The notes below the pieces were generated by a model that was not told the DNA's origin, ran no database searches, and was given only the letters and a program-made list of their open reading frames with translations. A stretch of DNA of 64,000 nucleotides from DATMRF01 sp035566435 (GTDB lineage: Bacteria > Verrucomicrobiota > Verrucomicrobiia > Limisphaerales > UBA8199). Every line of letters begins with the position of its first letter. Position 1 is the first letter of the stretch. The translations under genes were made by a program, and so were the position numbers. The stretch covers positions 1 through 64,000 of the forward strand of contig DATMRF010000114.1 of the NCBI GenBank assembly GCA_035566435.1, in the 5' to 3' direction. Positions 1 through 8,399 of the stretch are shown one piece after another.

Positions 1-117
1 TGGCTCGGACGCTACCGCCGATTGAATCGAGACTACGAGCGCCAAGCCCAGACCGGCGAAACCATGGTCTACTTGGCCATGATTCGACTGATGATGGCGC
101 GCCTGGCGAAAAATTGA
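1..117 (+). CDS. IS5-family transposase, C-terminal fragment
   Basis: The open frame from the first base of the window to TGA at 115-117 encodes the last part of a DDE transposase. The motif WLGRYRRLNRDYE is diagnostic of the IS5/IS427 C-terminus. The 5' part is cut by the window edge, so the catalytic DDE triad cannot be inspected. The inverted repeat immediately downstream supports the assignment. Confidence 0.72.
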   Translation, partial: WLGRYRRLNRDYERQAQTGETMVYLAMIRLMMARLAKN

Positions 118-136
118 TGAGTTTTCAAACACGCTC
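1..136 (+). mobile_element. Right end of an IS5-family insertion sequence (partial)
   Basis: The window opens inside a reading frame that ends at the stop at 115-117. Its 38 residues include WLGRYRRLNRDYE and a helix ending MMARLAKN, which match the C-terminal end of IS5-family (IS427-like) DDE transposases, where the conserved glutamate region closes the catalytic domain. Directly after the stop, 119-136 reads GAGTTTTCAAACACGCTC. Its reverse complement, GAGCGTGTTTGAAAACTC, looks like the terminal inverted repeat of this IS group, so the element probably ends near 136. The left part lies outside the window, so whether the copy is intact is unknown. Confidence 0.75.
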
Positions 137-197
137 TTAGATTGACCGATCCGCTGGGATTCCGTGTGAAAAGGTTGCGAGGCTTACTCCAACCACT

Positions 198-2930
198 TCA
201 AGGGTAAGCAAGCCGGAAAAAGACGTTGGTGCCCGAAGTATTGATTGGGAGAGACATCTGATTCGTTGAGGCCGATGCCGAAACCGTGAACCAGGCTCCC
301 GTGGCTGTGAGGCTCACGGCATTTGACTCGAGCCTGGAACCAACATAAATGGGCGGCCACGAGAGTAGGAGCGTGCTGCCGGACACAGACGTGGACATGA
401 CGGTGGGAGCCGTGGGAGGTGGTGGTTGGTTGGCCGCGAGGTGCGTAATCTCCGTGTCGCTCAAGGCGTAGTTGTAAATGAACAGCTCGTCCAATCGGCC
501 GTTGAACAATGGGTCGGCGGCGTACTGGCTTTCGCCCAGAAAATTGAGCGCCGGTTTGAAGCTGGCGGGCGCGATGGTGGCGGTGCCGGACGCCGCAAGA
601 ACGCCGTTGGTGTAAAGGCGCGCGGTGCTGCCGTTGCGCGTGACGGCGACATGCTGCCACTGGCCGACAGGCAACGGCGCGGTTTGCAGGATTTGTTCAG
701 CACCGGCTCCATTTGTGGTCATGGCGAAGCGCAACGTGCCGCTGCTGGAAGCCGGCGTCAGGAAGAGGTATTGGGTCGTGTCGTTTCCAAAGTCAAAGAT
801 GCGCTGCCAGGCGTTGCCGCCATTCCAATACACCCAAGCGGCGAGCGTGAAGTTCGTGACGCCGGCCATGATGCCGGCCGGGACCATGGCGTACTGACTC
901 GCGCCACTGAGGCTCATCGCGGAACCATACCTACCGGCAACAAATGTGGGCGACCCAATGGCGGTCGCGTGGTTTGCGTTGCCGGAACTGTCGCTTGTAT
1001 TACCGTCGAAGGTGTATCGCGCAACAAGTGTCGGGCCGCAACTCGGCGTCGCGCTGACCTGTGCGGAGTTACCGGAGGTGTTCAACGAACGATCCACTGC
1101 TTGGATGATATAGAAATATGTTTTTGCCTGGTTCGCCGATTTGTCCGTAAACGCGTTGTTGGTCAGTCCCCGAGCAACAATGTCGTAAGGTCCGCCCGAG
1201 TTGGTTCCCCGCAACACGGTGTAGCTGGCGAGGTCGGGTTCGGTGTTCGCATTCCAATTCAATCGTACGGAAACCGCGTTGGCGATGGCAGTCACTCCGG
1301 TCGGCGCTGCGGGAGCGACGAACTCGACGGCTGCACCTGCGGGAATCAATCGCCATTGCTGGTTCAAACCGCCGTTGAACGACCATTGACCGATGGGCGT
1401 GCCGTTGGCAGTTGAAAGGTACAGGTCATCAAGGTATTTGCCGCTCCAACGGCTGCGAATATAAAAGCAATTGTTGCCGGCGTATTCAAAATTCCAGTGT
1501 TCAACAAGATTGGCGCCGGTGCCGTATTGGATGATGTAGTTGCCGTCATTGTAAGACCAGTTGGATTCATCTGCCGTTGTCCCGTCATGCGCTGCCGCCA
1601 ATGTGTAATAGGTGAGGTCATTATTAAGTGGATATACATCCCACAGTTGGTTGTTTCCGTTGGTGTAGGTGTTTTGGTCGAGGACCACGCCCCAATTCGT
1701 GCTGGCACCTGGAACCTCCAGCACTTTGCCGCTGTAACGATTGACGATGAGGTATCGGCCGCTGATGGCGGGTTGCACGTCCGCGCCCCAGGTGATGTTC
1801 ACGACCTCCTCCGCATACCCAGGATTGGTTACGGTGTAATCACGCTGCGGCCCGTAGCCGTTGTAGAACACGTCGCGGTCCTTGCTGAAGAAACGATACG
1901 TCGTCGTCAGGCCATGGCGTTCGGAGCCGCCCAGGAACGCCTGCACAGCACCGTTCCGCGCGCGATAGACTGCGGCCGCCGTCCAGTTAGCCCAGTCGTC
2001 CGCATAACCGAGCCGTTGTCCCTGGCAGGCATTCGCAAAACCTCCCCGGGCCAACTCGGCTGTCCCCCACCAGGTGCCTCCCTGAATCCCATAGTTTGCG
2101 CCGATGATTACTTCACCGAGATTGTGAATCTCTGAATCAAAAGGTATGGCGTTGTTCGCCAAAACCGTCTGGATAAAACTGACATAGCTGGAAACAGATC
2201 CGTTTATGCAATGGGTCGTTCCGACGGAAACGCGGCCGGCGATGTAATTATACCAAGTAGTGGCGGCGCCGCAGTCCAGCGTGCACCCGCCCCCCAGGCG
2301 AACGCCGGCAAAATTGTTTGAAGTTTGAAGATAGCCCAGAATGTCATAAAGGTTTTGTTGTGACCCTTGCCCCCATCCATAGTCCGGCTCATTGAAAGGT
2401 TGAGCCAACCACATGGTTCGATTGGGAAAATCTATCGCGTAATTTCGCTGCCATGCCGCCATCGCAGCCGCCCAGCGATCCGGATAAACTGTGCCGGTGC
2501 CGCTTTGATAGGACGGATCCACGCCGGCCCCGGTGCCGGAGGACATAATCCACCGAGCGTTAGTGCTGGTCATGGAGGCCAGGTTTACCATATTTGTGAG
2601 ATCCGCCTTCTGGGCACGCGACAGGTCATTATTCGTCAGCGGTGCATTCACCTCAAATGCGACCTGGACCAGGTTCACCGTATTGGTTCCCATGAAAATG
2701 AGCCCGCGCTGCATGTTGTCAAAGCTGGGCCAGCCCGTATCCAAACCCCAATTGGTGATGGCCCTGCTCACACCAGGGTCGGCGGTGCTGAAGAGCACTG
2801 TGTGGTCCTGAGCGCGAACCGGACTGGCAAGAACGAGCGCAGAAATGACCACGAAGGCGCCCAACAGCCTAAGGAGGGTGAACCTGCGCAGCGGTGGTAG
2901 CGAAAAAAACATGGAGCAGGGCAGGCGCAT
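198..2930 (-). CDS. Exported glycosidase-like protein with ricin-lectin, FN3 and LamG domains
   Basis: 910 residues. The signal peptide is roughly residues 14-41, with a hydrophobic core LLGAFVVISALVLASPV and an ARA-type cleavage site. Residues about 45-400 look like a clan GH-A TIM barrel: AQPFNEPDYGW carries the Asn-Glu pair typical of the acid/base (Glu181), and FDSEIHNLGE offers a nucleophile candidate (Glu267). Residues about 400-535 form a ricin-type lectin with repeated Q-x-W motifs (NNQLW, LNQQW). A fibronectin III domain follows (about 540-630), then a laminin-G-like domain (about 640-810), then a C-terminal module ending FFRLAYP that is shared in style with other exported proteins here. 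I infer hydrolysis of an external polysaccharide; the substrate and GH family cannot be named. The start could also be Met7 (2912). No co-directional partner lies close by. Confidence 0.7.
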   Translation of the reverse strand: MRLPCSMFFSLPPLRRFTLLRLLGAFVVISALVLASPVRAQDHTVLFSTADPGVSRAITNWGLDTGWPSFDNMQRGLIFMGTNTVNLVQVAFEVNAPLTNNDLSRAQKADLTNMVNLASMTSTNARWIMSSGTGAGVDPSYQSGTGTVYPDRWAAAMAAWQRNYAIDFPNRTMWLAQPFNEPDYGWGQGSQQNLYDILGYLQTSNNFAGVRLGGGCTLDCGAATTWYNYIAGRVSVGTTHCINGSVSSYVSFIQTVLANNAIPFDSEIHNLGEVIIGANYGIQGGTWWGTAELARGGFANACQGQRLGYADDWANWTAAAVYRARNGAVQAFLGGSERHGLTTTYRFFSKDRDVFYNGYGPQRDYTVTNPGYAEEVVNITWGADVQPAISGRYLIVNRYSGKVLEVPGASTNWGVVLDQNTYTNGNNQLWDVYPLNNDLTYYTLAAAHDGTTADESNWSYNDGNYIIQYGTGANLVEHWNFEYAGNNCFYIRSRWSGKYLDDLYLSTANGTPIGQWSFNGGLNQQWRLIPAGAAVEFVAPAAPTGVTAIANAVSVRLNWNANTEPDLASYTVLRGTNSGGPYDIVARGLTNNAFTDKSANQAKTYFYIIQAVDRSLNTSGNSAQVSATPSCGPTLVARYTFDGNTSDSSGNANHATAIGSPTFVAGRYGSAMSLSGASQYAMVPAGIMAGVTNFTLAAWVYWNGGNAWQRIFDFGNDTTQYLFLTPASSSGTLRFAMTTNGAGAEQILQTAPLPVGQWQHVAVTRNGSTARLYTNGVLAASGTATIAPASFKPALNFLGESQYAADPLFNGRLDELFIYNYALSDTEITHLAANQPPPPTAPTVMSTSVSGSTLLLSWPPIYVGSRLESNAVSLTATGAWFTVSASASTNQMSLPINTSGTNVFFRLAYP

Positions 2931-3050
2931 CTAATTCTGAGGATTGGATCAGTGTGGCAAACATACGGCTGACCGCGTTGGGGTCAAGCACCAGATTCGA
3001 GCCGGGCAAGCTCGGCGATGGCACTGACGGAGGGCGAGCGGCAGCTTTAT

Positions 3051-3166
3051 AGAGGTGAAGAAATCGACTACGTAGCGATTTAAGCTGGGCGCCTGGACTT
3101 TCGTGGTCGATCCCCTGGCGCAAAAGCGGGAAAAAATGAAAAGTGTCAATAGTTTTGACTGACCCC
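3051..3166 (+). repeat. Diverged interspersed repeat, copy 1
   Basis: This copy reads AGAGGTGAAGAAATCGACTA, then CGTAGCGATTTAAGCTG, a C-rich middle, and GAAAAGTGTCAATAGTTTTG followed by ACTGACCCC. It aligns over its whole length with 3290-3400. The end contains GTCAA and TTGAC as a small inverted repeat, which suggests a mobile-element terminus or a REP-type hairpin. Confidence 0.6.
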
Positions 3167-3289
3167 TTCATAAATCTTCGGGGTCTTCCAAACCGACGGA
3201 GCGGCGGATTAAATAACCGATAGGGAATTGCGCTTGACGATCTGCGGCGAAAACGGAATATCACGGGCGAAGGCAGAGTGAGCTGTGTG

Positions 3290-3400
3290 GAGGTGAAGCA
3301 ATCGATTGCGTAGCGATTTGAGCTGAGCGCCTAGACCTTAGTGTTCAACTGCCTGGTTCAAAATGGGTCAACAAATGAAAAGTGTCAATCGTTTGACCCC
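3290..3400 (+). repeat. Diverged interspersed repeat, copy 2
   Basis: Second copy of the element at 3051-3166, with the same order of blocks: GAGGTGAAGCAATCGATTG, CGTAGCGATTTGAGCTGAG, then GAAAAGTGTCAATCGTTTG followed by ACCCC. The 3' end contains the near-perfect inverted repeat GTCAATCGTTTGAC. Both copies have the same orientation and lie about 240 bases apart, next to the 3' end of the DUF4440 gene. Confidence 0.6.
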
Positions 3401-3424
3401 GCTACGCTACCCCGCACTCGCTCG

Positions 3425-3874
3425 CTATTCCATCACCCGCGTGATATGTGACGACACGGCGCGCCATTGCCCTTCCACTTTGGCAAAAACATCAGTGAAA
3501 CTGTACGTCCCGCTGATGTCCTGGTCTTTGAATTTGCCCTTGACATTGCTCCGGCCGGTAACAATCGCGATCTCCCCGTAAAGCCGCACCTTGCTCTCTT
3601 TGAGATCCATCGATTCGAACTTGAGATCGCCAGATTTCATGTTGGCCATGTCCTCCGCTTTGGTGGAAATCTTCCCTGTTGGATCAATGATGATAAAATC
3701 GTCCGCCTCAATTTTATCAATTGCCGCCAAATCATTTTTTACCTCCGCGGCGGCCCAACTGTGCTCGATTTTAAGGATCTGCGCCTGGACATCCTTATCA
3801 ATGGCCGCGCCTGCGTCCTGGCACAGGAAAATTGAAATCGCCGCCGCGACTGGAAGGAAGAAAAGTGTTTTCAT
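3425..3874 (-). CDS. Exported DUF4440 / SnoaL-like (NTF2 fold) protein
   Basis: 149 residues with a signal peptide (MKTLFFLPVAAAISIFLC, cut after DAGAA). The mature part has the pattern of the NTF2-like DUF4440 family: an N-terminal helix (ILKIEHSWAAAEVKNDLAAI), the ADDFIIIDPTGKI strand segment, and the C-terminal sheet ending in QWRAVSSHITRV. Members are small cone-shaped domains that often bind ligands or act as stress-associated proteins. No catalytic residue set is evident, so no reaction is proposed. It appears monocistronic. Confidence 0.8.
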   Translation of the reverse strand: MKTLFFLPVAAAISIFLCQDAGAAIDKDVQAQILKIEHSWAAAEVKNDLAAIDKIEADDFIIIDPTGKISTKAEDMANMKSGDLKFESMDLKESKVRLYGEIAIVTGRSNVKGKFKDQDISGTYSFTDVFAKVEGQWRAVSSHITRVME

Positions 3875-4119
3875 AGTGTCATAAACTGATAGGGATTTGC
3901 TTGTTTGCGCGCCCGCGTGTACTCAGCGCTACGCGGGTGAGGGAGAATTGGTTTTTCGTCTCACTCATCGTGAGCTGACGCTGCCGGACAGGGAGGCGAG
4001 TGTCAAGCGGGAAGTTGTGCCGGTTTTCTGATCGTTGTTTTGACGGTTTTCGCTGAAGTCCGGCGTTCGCGCTGGGACTCATAGGGGTGTGGTTTTCGGG
4101 CGCCCGCTTGTAGGGTGCA

Positions 4120-4310
4120 CTAAGCGGGTGAGAGCAGGGGGTTAAAGCCCTGTTGAATCTTCTCCGTCGCCCAGGGCAGCAACGCGAAGGTCGTGGCATC
4201 AAACATCCCGTGGGCGATGACCGGAGGCGAGATGGAATCGTGCAGCAGCGGGGTGCGTTTACATGCCAGACGCAGAGGATCAGGTACTGTAAGGGAAAAA
4301 AGGCCTCCAA
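4120..4310 (-). pseudogene. Decayed C-terminal end of a CPBP-family membrane protease
   Basis: On the minus strand, the frame ending at TAG (4120-4122) reads KRTPLLHDSIS, PPVIAHGMFDATTFALLPW, then a short tail. The H-G-M-F-D segment in a hydrophobic stretch resembles the last conserved motif of CPBP (CAAX/Abi) intramembrane proteases. Just upstream, the hydrophobic segment YLILCVWH is in a different frame, so a one-base frameshift is needed to join the two. No N-terminal half was found before the AAA+ gene stop at 4323. I treat it as a remnant. Confidence 0.35.
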
Positions 4311-4322
4311 TCCCTTCGAATC

Positions 4323-6125
4323 CTAGCGGCGACCGGCGCGCAACTTGAGGCGCGCGAAGTCTTCCAGAGCTTTGGCGCGGTCGGCGTTGAGGTAGCGTTC
4401 GGGGAGGTAGCGGCGGTCGGAGCAGGCGAGCACAGCGGCCAATTCCTGCAGCGCCAGCAAATCAGGATCAAGCGGGTCAATGAAGGAACTGACCGCTTCC
4501 TCGAGGTCCCCGCGTTGCACATCGTTGTCGCGGCTGGCGAGGACGGCGCGTTCCTTGCCGCGAATCACAATGGATTCCACGTCGCTGCCCGTCAACGGCC
4601 TCGAACCCAGGTTGTCGCGGATGAACGCCAGAATCGGTTCAGTCAGGGCGATATTTTTAACCCCGGCGACCGTCTTGAACAATTCGGTCACGTCGTCCGG
4701 TCCCTGGGCGGGAAACAGAGGGATGCAGAGGCCGAACCGGCCCTGGCGTTTCATGTCGATGGACAGGAGGTCTGGCCGCGAAGTCATGGCGACCCACAGT
4801 TCGCGCCCGCGCAACGTGGAATCGCCAATATGAGCGGCGAACGCGGCGAAGACGCGGCCCGAGACGCCGCTGTCGCCCTCTTCCTCGCGCGAGCCGAAGA
4901 CTGCGTCGGCCTCGTCCACCACGACGATGACCGGTCCCAGAGCGCGGATGGTCATGAGGATTCGGGCTTGCTGCCGTTCAGTGTCACCGACCCATTTAGA
5001 GCGGAACTCGCCCATTTCCATGACCGGCAAGGAGCATTCACTGGCGAAGCAATCGATCAGGAACGATTTGCCAACCCCGACGCGGCCCGGAACGAGGATG
5101 CCCCGCTCGAGTACGTCGGTCTTGCCGTTCTGGATCAGCCACGCGAGCTCGCGCAAGCGCTTCTTCGCGGCTGTGTGAGTCGCGACACGATCGAGGCTGA
5201 CGCCGGGTTTCGGATCCTTGAAGCGGACCAGGCCCTGGCAGAATTCTTCGATGAGGCGCTTCTTGCTGGTCGTGACGTGCTCCTGAGTCACCCGCGCGCC
5301 GTTGCGGATGGCTTCCGCTACAAAATGGCGGATGCGCAGCAGATTCAATCCGGCGGTCCGGGCGGAGAGGTCGGCAGGCGTGAAATCGCACCACTCGGAG
5401 CAGGCTTTCCCGTCGGCCATAGCTTCGGCCCAGCCGGATTGCAGGAAGCGCAAGCGCTCCTCGGCGTCCGGCAAATCAATCCGCACCTGGGCGACGTAAG
5501 GGTTTTGCAGCAGGCGCGCGTTGAGCTCGCCCGCGGACTCGGTGACCAGGATCACGCCGATATCGAGTTTGGCCATTTCGGGCGCCGCGGCCCAATTGAG
5601 GAAGGTGACCAGGTTCATCCGCTCTTCGACGCTTGCGTTGGCTTCTTCGGTGGCCGGGATGAGCTTCTCGGGGAAGTCGATGATCAGGGTGACGCCCTTC
5701 CATTTCTCTTTTTCTTCCGCGACGCGCAGGAAGAAACGGCGGAGCAGGGGAGCCAGGCGAATGAAATCGTGAGGCGGCCCGGCTTCATGGAAGTTGGTGC
5801 CTTCGACATTATCATAGACTTCGAGCCACTCGAAGAATCGCTTCTGCATGTCGCCTGAACCAAAACTCAGGCCGCCACTGATATCGAAAAAGAGCAGGCA
5901 GGCGCGCTCGGGGAAGAGACGGCGCACCAGGAACGTTTTGAGCGGGACGTAACTGATGTGGGAATTGTCCTGGACCGGGAAGAGGTCGAAGATATTTCCG
6001 TGGAGGACAAACAGCGAGTAGGTGCCGCCGTTCCAGCGGCGCGCCAGTTCGAGGGCCCAGCCTTTCAGCGGCAGACGTGTCGAGAGGCTGTCAGCCGCCG
6101 GAGCAGTGGAGGGTTGGGTCTTCAT
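4323..6125 (-). CDS. Tandem AAA+ ATPase, first module degenerate
   Basis: 600 residues. The C-terminal half is a complete AAA+ domain: Walker A GRVGVGKS (Lys353), Walker B VIVVVDEAD (Asp404/Glu405), a pore-like SKWVGDTE segment, and sensor-1/arginine-finger region TSRPDLLSIDMKRQGRFG. The N-terminal half (about 20-290) shows the order of AAA+ elements without a P-loop: LFVLHGNIFDLF where Walker A should be, a Walker-B-like GVTLIIDFPEKL, and a sensor-like ILVTES. This suggests an inactive or regulatory first module. The enzyme is cytosolic, with no signal or membrane segment. It starts 14 bases after the stop of the membrane coiled-coil gene and is the last intact gene of the block starting with vWA and PspA-like genes. 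A remodelling role on an envelope complex is inferred. Confidence 0.75.
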   Translation of the reverse strand: MKTQPSTAPAADSLSTRLPLKGWALELARRWNGGTYSLFVLHGNIFDLFPVQDNSHISYVPLKTFLVRRLFPERACLLFFDISGGLSFGSGDMQKRFFEWLEVYDNVEGTNFHEAGPPHDFIRLAPLLRRFFLRVAEEKEKWKGVTLIIDFPEKLIPATEEANASVEERMNLVTFLNWAAAPEMAKLDIGVILVTESAGELNARLLQNPYVAQVRIDLPDAEERLRFLQSGWAEAMADGKACSEWCDFTPADLSARTAGLNLLRIRHFVAEAIRNGARVTQEHVTTSKKRLIEEFCQGLVRFKDPKPGVSLDRVATHTAAKKRLRELAWLIQNGKTDVLERGILVPGRVGVGKSFLIDCFASECSLPVMEMGEFRSKWVGDTERQQARILMTIRALGPVIVVVDEADAVFGSREEEGDSGVSGRVFAAFAAHIGDSTLRGRELWVAMTSRPDLLSIDMKRQGRFGLCIPLFPAQGPDDVTELFKTVAGVKNIALTEPILAFIRDNLGSRPLTGSDVESIVIRGKERAVLASRDNDVQRGDLEEAVSSFIDPLDPDLLALQELAAVLACSDRRYLPERYLNADRAKALEDFARLKLRAGRR

Positions 6126-6139
6126 CAGGGAGCTTGAGC

Positions 6140-7108
6140 CTAGGTCTGCCTCTGGCGCGGAGGGGGTTGTCGTCGGATTTGCGGGCTTTCCAATACCGGC
6201 GGCGGCGGGGGCGGCACGGCGGTCGCCTGGTAGCCGACCCGTAAGTCGGTGGACGGCATGTCGCCGACCAGGTCTTTGAACTCATCCAGTTCGGAGAGCC
6301 ATTTGTTCGTTTGGTCCAGGTGTTCGACGGTCGCGTCAATGCGGGCCGTGAGGGTCTCCGCGTTCTTCGTGGCGACGGCATCGGCGCGGATGAGCTTGAT
6401 TTGCTGGTCCAACCGCTCCTGTTCCGATACCACCAACGCCAGGTTGGCCTGCGCCTGTTCGCTGCGCTGTTGGCGTTTGCGCAGGACTTCGAGGCGTTCC
6501 AGGCGTGAGCCAAGGTAGCGCTGTTTGGTTTCGAGCGTTGGGTCGCCGCCTTTGGCTTTCAGAGCGTCCAACTCGGAACTGAGCCGGGTGGCTTCCGTTT
6601 GGGCGTCCTGCACCAGGGCAGGGACATTCTCACGCTGTTCGGTTTCCAGAAATCGTTCCAGGGATTCCTCAATGCCGAGCAGGCGAAGGTAGGTCCACAT
6701 CAGTTCATCGAGCTTGCGCAGCCGGGGATCGGTGGCGGCATCGGCTGAAGCCAGCAGGTTGTCCGCGCTCGCTGTTTCGATGTCACGACAGACCTGGGCC
6801 AGGCGGCTATAGCGCTCCCGCCGATCAGGCGGCAGCGAGCGCAACAACGCGTCCCGGCGTTGCACAAACTCCGCGACCTTTTGTGCTTCCGTCGCGCGTT
6901 TGGAGTTCTCGTTGCGGCCGTCCACCCATCGGCGAAAGAACGGAAGGTCCGGCAGATAAATCCAACCCAGAACATAGGCCGTCACTCCGACGATTAAGCC
7001 AAGGATTTGCGCGCTGAGGAAGCCAAGGCCGAGCGTCAGTAACGCGAGCGCAGCGTGGTGCGGGCTTGTGAAGAACTCGCGGTGATAATTTGGCGGCTGC
7101 TCGTCCAT
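6140..7108 (-). CDS. Membrane protein with long cytoplasmic coiled coil
   Basis: I use the ATG at 7106-7108 (MDEQPPNYHRE), giving 322 residues; an in-frame upstream Met adds 26 residues with no membrane-protein character. Residues about 18-55 contain two hydrophobic stretches (ALALLTLGLGFLSAQILGLI and VGVTAYVLGWIYL), consistent with a membrane hairpin. From about residue 75 to 300 the chain is highly charged and heptad-rich, so a long coiled coil is likely. The C-terminus is proline-rich (PPPPPPV). No enzyme motif is seen. It is followed 14 bases later by the AAA+ ATPase gene. I infer a membrane anchor or adaptor for that ATPase. Confidence 0.6.
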   Translation of the reverse strand: MDEQPPNYHREFFTSPHHAALALLTLGLGFLSAQILGLIVGVTAYVLGWIYLPDLPFFRRWVDGRNENSKRATEAQKVAEFVQRRDALLRSLPPDRRERYSRLAQVCRDIETASADNLLASADAATDPRLRKLDELMWTYLRLLGIEESLERFLETEQRENVPALVQDAQTEATRLSSELDALKAKGGDPTLETKQRYLGSRLERLEVLRKRQQRSEQAQANLALVVSEQERLDQQIKLIRADAVATKNAETLTARIDATVEHLDQTNKWLSELDEFKDLVGDMPSTDLRVGYQATAVPPPPPPVLESPQIRRQPPPRQRQT

Positions 7109-7285
7109 GCGCTCTGATGAGGTTAGACTAAATGACCTTGGAATTGAACGACATATAAAATCGGCCCTCGTGATTGTAATTGCCACCGCGAGTTCGGTTA
7201 AGAAACCGCCTCGGAAAGGCGACGTTCAGACCGCGCTTGCCTGACCCGCGGTTGGCACGAGGTTTATAGTAAAGAGCCGCTCTGA

Positions 7286-7640
7286 AGGGGCCCAGCCCCG
7301 TCAGGGGCGTAATGTTTATAGTGTGGAGACCAGAGAACGGTCGAGCCCCGTAGGGGCGTGATGGGAAGTGCTTCGCAGGTGCGAGCAGCCCGCGAACGAA
7401 ATGGATCGGTCGATTCATACTCATCGCGCCCCTAACGGGGCTCAGTTGTTTCAATACGGTGATCTTACTATAAACATTGCGCCCCTAACGGGGCAGGACT
7501 GTGCCTCGGTCCCGATCGCGATCAACATCGCGCCCCCAATGGGGCGGCGTCAGCTCACTCGGGCGGTGTTACTATAAACATTGTGCCCCTGACGGGGCTG
7601 GACTGCGTCTCGGCCCCGATCACGATCAACATCGCGGTCC
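7286..7640. repeat. REP/BIME-like palindromic repeat array, left part
   Basis: At least seven copies of a short palindrome with core GCCCCT-N(2-3)-AGGGGC or degenerate forms lie at 7294-7322, 7342-7363, 7421-7444, 7465-7498, 7521-7549, 7569-7603 and a decayed copy at 7624-7640. The first two are inverted relative to the rest. Several copies carry the leader ACTATAAACATTGCGCCCC. Two kinds of palindrome alternate in a composite unit of about 104 bases: compare 7496-7536 with 7600-7640. This mosaic structure is what is called a BIME, and it lies against a RAYT-type transposase gene. Confidence 0.8.
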
Positions 7641-8131
7641 TACGGATCTGGGGCACTTTGCCGCGGTGCTAACGAATCGAAATCGAACAAGTACTTCGGG
7701 TCATAGGCCACATCGAAGTTTTTCAGGAACTGCAAATACTCATCGCGAAAACTCTTTTTTGCGTGATGAGTTTCCTGGTTCCGGATGTATTGAATGATCG
7801 AAGTCAGTTGCGAATGGCCATACGAGAAGGCGCCGTAGCCTGCCTGCCAATTGAATCTGCCAGGCACCCATTTCTTTTCATTGATGAAACCTGAGGAATG
7901 AGCTTTGACCTCCTCCATCAGGTCGGAAAGGGCCATGGCTGGGCGCAACCCGATCAAGACGTGGGTGTGGTCGGGCATGCAGTGGATGGCCAAGAGTTTT
8001 TGGCCCTGTCCAGTGATGATGCCAGTGATGTATCTGTGAAGTTCCTCTTTGTTCTCGCGGCGGATGAGGTTCTGACGGCCCTCCGGTGCGAAAACCGCCT
8101 GGATGTAGATCTGGCTAAAGGTGTTGGCCAC
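7640..8131 (-). CDS. REP-associated tyrosine transposase (RAYT, IS200-like Y1 family)
   Basis: The frame is open upstream to 8335, but that part runs through repeats. The GTG at 8129-8131 (followed by ANTFSQIYIQAVFAP) gives 163 residues, close to the usual 130-170 of the family. HUH-nuclease motif: CMPDHTHVLIGLRP holds the His-x-His metal site. The tyrosine nucleophile lies in the segment QAGYGAFSYGHSQLTSIIQYI, followed by a basic C-terminal helix. These enzymes nick single-stranded REP hairpins and are thought to spread them. Palindrome arrays on both sides of this gene (7286-7640 and 8180-8275) are the expected substrate. The gene sits between the ABC ATPase gene and the membrane coiled-coil gene, so it probably invaded the operon. 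Confidence 0.82.
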   Translation of the reverse strand: MANTFSQIYIQAVFAPEGRQNLIRRENKEELHRYITGIITGQGQKLLAIHCMPDHTHVLIGLRPAMALSDLMEEVKAHSSGFINEKKWVPGRFNWQAGYGAFSYGHSQLTSIIQYIRNQETHHAKKSFRDEYLQFLKNFDVAYDPKYLFDFDSLAPRQSAPDP

Positions 8132-8179
8132 GGTTCCTTTTGATTGGTTTGTTTGTTCAATTCTCGACCGACAGTTCAC

Positions 8180-8275
8180 GTTATGCATCGCGCCCCTGAC
8201 GGGGCTGCGCCGGCTCACTTGGGCGGCGTTACTATAAACATTGCGCCCCTGACGGGGCTGGACCGTGACGGGGCC
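8180..8275. repeat. REP/BIME-like palindromic repeat array, right part
   Basis: Two palindromes (8181-8206 and 8229-8263) plus a short extra GACGGGGC-type half site near 8265. The stretch 8205-8264 is nearly the same as 7545-7603 on the other side of the transposase gene, so the transposase lies within the array rather than beside it. Confidence 0.78.
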
Positions 8276-8399
8276 GGGCCGTCTGATCCGTCGCGCAGAA
8301 AGTTTGAACGAGTTCAAAAAGTCACTCACATGCAAGAGACCATGTTGGGTGGTAGACGACTTTTCAGAGTGGAGCTATTCCCCGTTTTTTCACAGCTTC

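Larger units (their letters stand above)
2931..3424. other. Gene-free region with a diverged repeat pair
   Basis: No credible gene is seen. The region carries two related copies of a sequence of about 110 bases (3051-3166 and 3290-3400, listed separately). The remaining sequence has no recognisable protein remnant. Confidence 0.5.

Noticed and set aside
3879..4310. A 143-residue minus-strand gene
   Set aside because: Its translation has no family character, and another frame of the same stretch matches a decayed membrane-protease end.
4515..5858. A 447-residue plus-strand open frame opposite the AAA+ gene
   Set aside because: The minus strand has complete Walker A and B motifs and fits the operon; the plus frame shows no family motifs.
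7286..8275. CRISPR-like spaced repeats
   Set aside because: The repeated units are palindromes in both orientations with unequal spacing, the intervening sequences are themselves repeated, and a RAYT gene is present instead of cas genes.
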